64,000 nt of DNA from Vitrella brassicaformis. Lineage: Eukaryota > Sar > Vitrellaceae. Positions 55,601 through 64,000 of this stretch are shown here, piece by piece (positions within the stretch are counted from its first letter, which is position 1; the number at the start of each line of letters is the position of its first letter). Under the pieces are notes generated by a model. It was not told the origin of the DNA, did no database searches, and saw nothing but the letters and a program-made list of their open reading frames with translations. The stretch is from the NCBI GenBank assembly GCA_001179505.1, contig CDMY01000182.1, positions 6,290 through 70,289 of the forward strand. The letters run 5' to 3'. Position numbers and translations under genes: made by a program.

Positions 55601-58075
55601 CGGGTGACATCCACCGCTGAATGCCACCGGACATCCAGCGCTGAATGCCGGGGGCCCCCCAGTCACCCCAGGAGCGTTGGATGCCGGGAGAGCCCCAGTC
55701 GCTCCACCGCTGCAGGCCGGGAGAGCCCCAGAAGCTGCGCTGGATGCCAGGAGACGTCCATCCCCAGGTGCGATGGATGCCGACCGGCATCCAGATGCGC
55801 TGAATACCGGGCGACCCCCAGCCCCACCGTTGAAAGCCCGGGGACATCCAACCCCATCGCTGAATGCCGGGGGGCGCCCAGCCCCACCGCTGAATACCGG
55901 GCGACATCCAGCCCCACCGGGCGATGCCCTGCACACATACCACACAACACATATGTGATAGCGGGGCATCAAGTCATGCAGGCAGGTTGGTTACGATGGG
56001 CATCCAGTTGTTCCAGCGACCTAGCCCCACATGGCCCAGGACCCCGAAGTAGCTGTCGAGCCAGCGGGCGATGCCCGTCCATCCCCAACCGTAGGCAGCA
56101 GGGTGCCATCTCGCAATGCCGAACCACCCCCTGGTGCATTCATATGCCGCCAGACAGACAGACAGACAGACGGCAAGAAAATGGGCAAAGCAGCGACAAA
56201 CCTTCTCTCCTTTTCTTTTCTGGATTGGCTCACCAGCCGTGGTAGGCAGGACTCACCCAGCGGCCCTTGGCAACCCATCCCTACACATACGAGCAGACGC
56301 ATCCGTGAAATCCATTCATACTAATAGCGCATCCATCCCTCTCGCTCTTCAGTACACTCACCCATCCCCAGTAGTCGTCGAATGACCAGCGGCCGTTGCC
56401 CACCCACCTGAACCAGACCGTGGACAAGAGGAGGCCAATCCATTCATTGCCTATGTATGTACGTGTGTATATGTGCGGTGCGCGTCCATCACCCGAATCC
56501 GGTGTATTCGTAAGGGTTGTATCCTCGCGCAATGCCGACCCATCCCCTGAAACAAGACAACACAGAGACACATACCTCATCAACACTCCTTCTCGTGTAT
56601 GATGCCACATGCCAACATTTACCAGCCCGGGTTCCAGCGGGAGATGTCTTGAGGAGAGAGAACACGGACACAGACAAGAACTGGTGTTATCCGTGCCTCT
56701 GCAGTAGGGCTAGCTGCCTTTCACTCGGCCCACCCACCTTCAATGGTCCGATTCTCCTCTGCTCTAGCAATGCCGGTCCAGCCCCAGTCGGGATTCCAGC
56801 GGGCAATGCCAACGTAGCCCCTGAAGGAGTCCGAGGCAAGGGAGGCATGCAACTGGATGCAACCCTCTCTGTCATGCATCTAGCGTACCATGACCGTTGG
56901 ATACCCGGATGGCCGCTAACCGACACAATCACACACAAGAAAGCGAGTCCAGCCACGGCCTGTCTTCCGCGTGTGTGTGCATGTGTGCGCGCAATACTGT
57001 AGGGGATTCCAACGCTCGTGGCCTGAAATGGCGCCTCTGCGCGAGTAAGGAAATCAAGAGATTCGACCCCGGACGTAAGCATTTGATACCTGATCGCGGC
57101 TTACCCTTCGTAGTACCACGGGGTCCAGCGTGCCATGCCAAACCAGCCCCTGGTAATCCATACAAGCATAGGCAAATAGGGTTACACGAGCACCACGGCA
57201 CCTTCACATGCATGTGGTCTTTGTGCGCACCAGCTGAAGTATGCGGGATTGAACCAGCGGGCAGTGCCCACCCAGCCCTACAACATCAATTGTTCCATCC
57301 AACTCGGGCCCATGCACTCCCCCTTGTCTGTCTTCCTCCCTTTGTGCATAGTGTGGTGATGCGTACCCATCCCCAGATGTCGCTCCATCTCCAGTTGGCC
57401 CCGCCGACCCAGTTCCACCCGTGAAATGTGCCGAAGAAGCGAGACACGTCCGATATGGGGAAGAACGGCAGAGTCTTCATGCCGGTCTTGCTGAAGGGCC
57501 CGCCCTCGGACCACGACAGGGCCGGCGCAAAGGCGAGTTCGTCCCATGGGGATGCTTTCGAGTGGTCGACGAAGTCGGCCGAGCCGCCAGGCAGGAAATA
57601 TCGAGCTGAGAAGAGGCCCGGACTCTCGCGAAACCCGAAGCTGTGGAACTGTCCACCACTGGGCAGCCACGCCTCTGCGGCACGCACAGCAGGACGGATG
57701 ACGTGTCAAATCTTTGTCCCGTGTGCATTGTGGACACAGATCTCTAGATCTCTTGCCCAGCAGACCTTTGTCCTCGGCCCATACGCCCTTGTCGCTCTCG
57801 TTCGAGGCATACCACCAGCTCCAATAGCTGTCGTAGTCCTCCGCGGTCCAGATGCTATCTTTTGGCCAAAATAGGGGCGCACTCCTGAGGCCCTTGAGAG
57901 ATATATCGAGGGTGGCCTCGCTGCCGCCATCGTTGGTCACTCTGATGGTGACGGGTGTCTTCTGCCCCGCTGTGATGTTCTGCTTGAGAAGCGTTTGGTC
58001 GACAGTGAGCTGGTGGCTGCTGCCCACCAAGCAAAGGATTGCAACCAGAAAGACACCTTCCACACCGGACGACAT
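48899..58075 (-). CDS. Secreted Trp-rich repeat / subtilisin protease / PAN protein
   Basis: A 33-exon model (listed in part: 57766-58075, 57367-57674, 57231-57277, 57105-57149, 56889-56915, 56738-56820, 56623-56647, 56493-56546, 56362-56407, 56234-56280, 55995-56130, 55285-55928, 54998-55204 ... 49210-49417, 48899-49142) closes in phase to ~1,994 aa. Signal peptide: [17 protein letters not shown]. Residues ~190-540: Trp-rich units ([26 protein letters not shown], then 16 GIQRW-type units). Residues ~590-1030: linker modules including [16 protein letters not shown] and a propeptide-like [18 protein letters not shown]. Residues ~1,100-1,410: subtilase S8 with Asp in [14 protein letters not shown] (~1,132), His in [12 protein letters not shown] (~1,190), Asn in ICAAGNEG (~1,280) and Ser in [16 protein letters not shown] (~1,352). 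Then beta-rich modules and a C-terminal PAN/apple-like [18 protein letters not shown]. Active protease is expected; the repeats may bind carbohydrate or partners. Two introns are GC-AG. Fusion of two genes by my model is possible but every junction keeps phase. Confidence 0.8.
49471..49542. repeat. CAGA/CCGA tetranucleotide array in an intron
   Basis: (GACAGACC)n and (GACA)n units fill the intron 49418-49635 of the subtilase gene. Confidence 0.95.
52438..52640. repeat. CTGT tetranucleotide array in an intron
   Basis: About 50 CTGT units with occasional CGCT, CGGT or TTGT variants lie in the 328-nt intron (52336-52663) between the exon with the catalytic His and the next exon of the subtilase domain. 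Confidence 0.95.
55460..55928 (-). repeat. Coding tandem repeat, GIQRW units
   Basis: In exon 12 of the subtilase gene a ~27-45 nt unit recurs about 16 times, encoding (M/G)SPGIQRW(G)W with variants GIARW, GFQRW, GIHRT, GLQRW, GFSRW and GIQRC. DNA identity between neighbouring units is high (CCCGG(C/T)ATTCAGCG), suggesting recent expansion. Confidence 0.9.
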
Positions 58076-58535
58076 TTTCCGAACACAGTGGCACGCGTGT
58101 GGGGGCTGGGAGGGGGCCCTCTGCAGCGGTTTCAGGAAGCACCCTAGCTCGTGACTTTTGCGAGCTTCCGGTCCGATCCCGAAGGAAGCTTTGTAAAGGC
58201 CTCCCAAACCTCCCTTTCTCCACTTCTGAGTAAGAGGACCGCAAGGGAAGAGGAGGAAGTGTCTGACAAGCACTCCTCTTTGCCTTTTGGCCGACTTGCC
58301 AGGTAGATCTCTCCAGTCCGCGCGTCGAGTTGACACCGCAGCGAAGATCCCCTTCTCGCCCCTCCGTCCGGAGGTTTTCCAACACGTACCCGTCCCCCTT
58401 TCCTCCTCCGGAGGTTTTCCAAGGTAAGAAGGAAGCGGAACAGCCTCGACCGACAATCAAGCGGACCACGGTTGCTTGGCCTGTGGTCAGGCTCCCTCCG
58501 CCTCCGCATCGGGATCTTCCCCCCTGTCGACAACG
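58076..58535. promoter_or_regulatory. Bidirectional promoter region
   Basis: 460 bp between the minus-strand subtilase start (58075) and the plus-strand Patched-like start (58536). It contains a perfect 16-bp direct repeat, TCCGGAGGTTTTCCAA, at 58367-58382 and 58407-58422 (40-bp spacing), a candidate transcription-factor site. Confidence 0.6.
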
Positions 58536-61500
58536 ATGGGACGCTCGTGGTTCGGGATCCTCCACGCGTTCGACCACTTGCTGGCGAGTGCCTTCTACCG
58601 ATTGTCCCATATGGCTGGGCGGAACAAGGTCCCCTTCATCCTCATCCCCGTGGCTCTCGCCCTGGCAGGCCTGGCGACGTTCCTTTCCTTGATGGTGTAT
58701 GAGCCGCGAATGGATGCCCTCTACTTCCCCACTGACTCGAGAGCCGTGTACGACGACGCGGCAGTGGAGAAGATCTGGGGCGATCAGGGCATCAGGTACG
58801 TAGACAGACTCACCCAGGTGCTGCTGAGTCGAGTGGAATAACTTGTGTGGGGGGGTCCGATTTGATTGCAGGTTCAGCCAAGTCATGCTCGTGTGGCAGG
58901 GGAATTTTGATGCCAACGTGCTCACGGCCGAGCGATTCGCCAAGGCTCACAAAGTTGTCCAAGGCATCCTGACGGACAGGGTGGACCACGACGGTAAGAC
59001 CGTCAACTTCACCGACGTGTGCGTCCGCAGCAGGACCCCCGACGATAGCTGCTTCCTCCTTTCCGTGTTCAATGGCTGGAACAACGAGACTCTCCCAAGC
59101 ACCGACGAGCAGCTGATTGAACAGCTGAATGCGCCGACTCGCGTGGACCGGTGGAAGAGACCGCTGCGCGATGAAGTGCCGCTGCTGCTGGCGAAAGCAC
59201 ACTACGATTCCGAGAGCCGGGTGGACAGCGCTGCTGCCTATCACTTCATCTTTGGCACCAAACCGACAGATGAAGGCACATCATGGTGAGGAAACCAAAG
59301 TCAGTCGATTTGCCAACGCAAACGTCTGTTTTCTCGTATGTCTGATGTGTGACGTCTGCAGGGAAGGCAATCTGGTCTCGCGATTCATCGACGTGAACAC
59401 CGAGGAGTGGGGCGAGAGCGAAGGCTTCCGCGTCTATGTGCGCACAGAGCACTCAATCGACACGGAGGTGGAGCGGTCCGTCGGAGGCAACCTGCTCCTG
59501 ATGTCAGTCGTCTTCATCATCCTTATCGGTCAGTGGGCAGTCCGCACGTCGCCGCCTGACCTTACAAATTCCTCATTTCTGTGTGATGTGCACGTGGTCA
59601 GGTTATGCGGTGTCCGTCACATACCGCCACAGGAACCTCGTCCGCTCCCAAATGCTGGTTGCGCTGACCGGCGTGGCCATTGTGGGCCTTTCCTTGTGTT
59701 TGACGTACGGCATCTGCGCTCTCGCGGGGATCCCCTTCACGGCAGGTACGTCCATGCCAACACAGGTCACATGGATGCGCCGGCCATATGTTGGTCGTCT
59801 TCTCCCTTTTTGTCAGTCGTCGGGCTCTCACCTTTCCTCATCCTCGGCATCGGCGTCGACAACATCTTCATCATCATCAACACGCTGCACGAGAGGGATC
59901 CCGACCTTGAGTCGAGGGAGCGAGTGTCCCTGACCATGAAGGAGTGCGGCCCGTCGATCACCATGACCACTCTCACATCCTTCGTCGCCTTCGCCGCCGG
60001 CGCGGGGGCATCGTTCCCTGTGGTCTCCGGATTCTGCATCTACACATCGATCGCCATCCTCTGTGCGCGAGACGGGCAGATCAGCTCATTGTGAATGCAG
60101 CACAACATTGGAATATCTATGTCTGTGTGTGCCGTCTGCAGGTGCCTTCCTGATGACGATTACTGCATTCCTAGCGTGCGTGCACCTGGACGCCATACGA
60201 CAGAGCAGAAACCGGTGAGCATCAACGAGACGGCAAGGGGCAATCGTGCGTTGTTGATGATTTGTCGACTTCTGGATGGGGTGGCTGTGTGCGTCTCGTG
60301 CGTGCAGGATCGACTTGGTCTTCTGTAAGAGCAGGGATCCGAAGGCATACAAGGGGTCGCATCAGCGGCTGCCGTGGGGCCCTACAGCAATCGTCAAGGT
60401 GCACTTGGGCCCATTCCTCGCGAGGCCCATCGTCAAGGCACTGGTTGTCCTCTCGTTCCTTTCCCTGCTGGCTGGAGGTAAGGACGAGAGTCGCCTGCCT
60501 CTGCACACACACGCATACGCATATCCACCTGTGTCCAACCACAGGCATCGTGGGCATGCTGCACCTCGAACAAGGCTTGCCTGTTCATGAGCTGGGGCCG
60601 TATGGCTCGTTCCTCCGCGCCTACTATGCCGCTGAAAAGGCAAGTGCACAGACTAGAAAGAGAATGAGAGGATCATCGTGGAAGGATTGCCGTGTCCGTT
60701 ATCAATGCTGCAGAAACTCGGCCTTGAAGAGCCTGCTCAGCAGCTGGACTTGACCGTGAGCATCAGCGGGCTCGATTTCACTTCTGCCGATGACATGGGG
60801 CAGCTGGAGCAGCTCACAAGGGATCTCGAGGACAGCGAATACGCGCATCCGGAGAGACGAAAAGCCGTAAGGATATGCCGGACACATCAGCAGTAAGGTA
60901 TGGCTCTGATATGCACTCTCTTGGCTCAGATCACTTCCTTCGTCCGCGCCTATGACCAGTGGCGTTCCGCGAACGAAGTTGCGTTGGCCCCAGCAGCGTT
61001 TTATGACCACCTCGGAACCTTTCTGAAGCAGCAGGGCGCCCCGCTCCAGAGGTTTGTGGTTCTTGACGAAGCTGATGGGACCATCAAGCACATGAGAATC
61101 TCTGTGAGGACCGTGGGTTTGCCCTTCAAAGACCAGGTGAGGCTTCCTTCGATCGGCGGGCTGTTCTGTTGCATATGGCTATAGTGATTATTGTGTGTCC
61201 GTCATCAGGCCGACCTGATGGTGTCGTTCCGCGAGGTGGTCGATGGCTCGAAACTGAGTGCCAGGTCTGACGTCGACGTGTACATCACGCACCCGTACTT
61301 CTTCAGGTGAGTGAGACAGAAGGGCGCATTTCTGAAGGAAGACTCACGTTGGACTGCCTCCTTCTTACGTTATGTTTGTGTGTCACAGGTTCGAGCAAGA
61401 GGTGGCGATCCTTGGTCAGACGATGCAGACGATGCTGATCGCTGCGGCTGCTGTCCTGGTCATCACCTTCATCTTCCTGTCGCACCCTCTCACCGTGCTG

Positions 61501-62252
61501 TTCGTCCTGTTGATAATCCTGATGATTGACGCCAACCTGGTACGCCTGACAGACGGAAAGGCAGGCAAACGCAGGGAATAGTCGGCCGCGCGGTCACCCG
61601 ACTGATCTTTGGATGGATGTGTGGTGCGATGCAGATGGGCTACATGACTTGGTGGAACGTGCCGCTCGACGCCACGAGCATGATAAGTCTGGTGCTGTCT
61701 ATCGGCTTCTCCGTCGATTACTCGGCCCACCTGGCGCACGCCTTCATGCTGGCCCCCGGCACACGGGACGAGCGGATGCAGCAGGCGCTCTCCACTATGG
61801 GCGTTAGCATAGCCAACGGTGAGTGAGGGCAGGCCAGAAGGGTGAGGGATGGGCAACGGATGCGCTCCTGTCGATTCATGTGTGCAGGCGGCATGTCTAC
61901 GCTCTTGGCTACGCTGCCACTGGCTGGGGCCCCTGCGTACGTCTTTCGCGTTTACTTCAAGATGATGTTCATGTCGGTCGTCTTCGGAGTCCTCCATGGG
62001 CTGCTCTTCCTGCCGGTGCTGCTCTCGCTCATCGGCCCCAAACCCATGTCGAGAGCAGAGGACGCAGGAGACGAGGAAAGCCACAAGCAGAAATCGAAGA
62101 CGTCTTCCCAGGCTGACGACACGACGACACACAGCTCCCACGGGGAGTCTTGTGATGTCTCGGAGGGCAGCGATGAGGATGAAGCTAGGCGCGCTTCCGA
62201 GACGACCGCAGACGACGAGGCGGGGAGGATCGATCATGAACATCAGGTCTAA
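58536..62252 (+). CDS. Patched/RND-family membrane protein with sterol-sensing-type domain
   Basis: Fourteen exons close in phase to 908 aa: 58536-58795, 58872-59285, 59362-59528, 59602-59745, 59817-60062, 60142-60214, 60308-60477, 60545-60639, 60714-60866, 60930-61136, 61209-61306, 61389-61539, 61635-61818, 61888-62252. TM1 is VPFILIPVALALAGLATFLS, then a ~200-residue luminal loop with FSQVMLVWQGNF and several Cys, then the first TM bundle (LLLMSVVFIILIG ... LGIGVDNIFIIINTLHERD, the GxGVD motif of TM4 in Patched/NPC1/RND proteins). A second loop and bundle follow with SIGFSVDYSAHLAHAFMLAP (the matching GxxxDY motif of TM10). The C-terminus is a hydrophilic Ser/Glu/Asp tail. Family members move lipids or sterols using ion gradients. 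Intron 8 is GC-AG (AAG then GCAAGT). It is divergent from the subtilase gene. Confidence 0.88.
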
Positions 62253-62517
62253 GTTACTGTGCTGGTGTGGCCTCCTTGGCATTTATCTGGTGTGTTCGTG
62301 CGAGTAAGGATGTGTGTGTGTTTATGTGTACCTGGTCTGTCCACAACGGATAAGATGTTACTGTCCTGCCTTTTTCGTCCTTTCATGTGGTGCGTGCGGC
62401 GGTGTGTTTATCGTCCTGCATGTAATGTGTTTGCATTCTGTGGTAGTCTGAACTTGGAGTGTTCTTCTCTGTGTGTGTGTCTGTCGACATGTAATCAATC
62501 TGATGTGTCTCTCTGTA

Positions 62518-62554
<37 letters not shown>

Positions 62555-63010
62555 GTGCGTGTGGGAGTCCGCGGCTCGTCCCTTTTTGACCGAGTAGTAA
62601 CGGTGCCGAAATGGATGACAAGAGCTTGCTTGTGGTCCTTGCACCTGCACTCGCCTAGCTAGGACTCCTAGCACTTTTGCATGCATCTCTGCCAACTGGT
62701 TCGTTGTCTGTCTGCACCACGTTGTGTGCATGTGCGTGAACTGTGGTCGCTGTATGGATTGGCGGTCTGCCTGATTGCGTTTGTGGTACGTGGACATTTT
62801 TCCCTGCCTTCGAAATCGTGAAAATGATGTCTTTCTTGTGCGTGAACATTCGAGGTCGCGAGAAGCAACACGAGAAGCGAATCTGCTGAGGAGAAACACT
62901 TGTCGCGCTACACTTGTCGCCATCGCGCTGTCAAGAAACCTGGCCAGCCGCTCCATTGCGAGCTAAGTAGGCTGAAATAGAGTGCCTCAGACCCCCCCTG
63001 GCTACCCCTG
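62253..63010. other. Intergenic stretch upstream of BiP
   Basis: No gene supported. A CTGT array lies at 62519-62553. The ~400 bp before 63011 should hold the BiP promoter; I see no certain heat-shock element or ER stress element. Confidence 0.6.

Positions 63011-64000
<990 letters not shown>

Overview
This window looks like nuclear DNA from a GC-rich, intron-dense protist. Genes on both strands are cut by short introns (about 40-120 nt, nearly all GT-AG plus several GC-AG). Proteins carry long low-complexity stretches, and intergenic DNA is packed with CA/GT, CTGT, GAGC and GGGT simple repeats. The mix of TLDc proteins, secreted subtilases with PAN domains, Patched-like transporters and very large chromatin proteins suits an alveolate. 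A chromerid alga such as Vitrella is my best guess, but that is inference and not demonstrated. All multi-exon models here were built by hand; where I say a model closes in phase, exon lengths and splice phases add up to one open frame.

Layout. 1-0.54 kb: tail of a retroelement-like ORF. 1.26-4.94 kb (-): 16-exon gene ending in a likely 2-oxoglutarate/Fe(II) oxygenase fold. 5-7.4 kb: minisatellites and a dispersed repeat. 7.4-8.5 kb (-): 9-exon class I methyltransferase. 8.5-14.1 kb: mostly simple repeats, with one uncharacterised gene at 11-11.6 kb (-). 14.2-16.8 kb (-): condensation-superfamily acyltransferase. 17.3-18.2 kb (+): uncharacterised ORF. 19.0-19.6 kb (-): two-TM small protein. 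20.3-21.2 kb (-): secreted uncharacterised protein. 21.8-29.7 kb (-): a tandemly duplicated two-gene module, TLDc + ankyrin protein, in which one copy keeps the TLDc gene and the other keeps the ankyrin gene. 30.9-42.9 kb (-): one 19-exon gene for a ~3,450-residue chromatin-type protein with a split zinc-finger signature. 44.1-46.7 kb (+): alpha/beta hydrolase. 48.9-58.1 kb (-): 33-exon secreted protein joining a Trp-rich repeat array to a subtilisin protease and a PAN domain. 58.5-62.3 kb (+): Patched/RND-type membrane protein, divergent from the previous gene. 63.0-64.0 kb (+): start of ER HSP70 (BiP).

How parts relate. There are no operons; gene pairs are often divergent and share short promoters (14.2-16.8/17.3 kb, 42.9/44.1 kb, 58.1/58.5 kb). 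The strongest leads are (1) the Trp-repeat subtilase, whose early exons each encode about one repeat and often break inside a TGG codon; (2) the reciprocal decay of the TLDc-ankyrin duplication; (3) the giant protein in which two halves of a 4CXXC/R1-like zinc finger are about 1,500 residues apart; and (4) apparent non-canonical 5' splice sites and intron gain/loss signatures.
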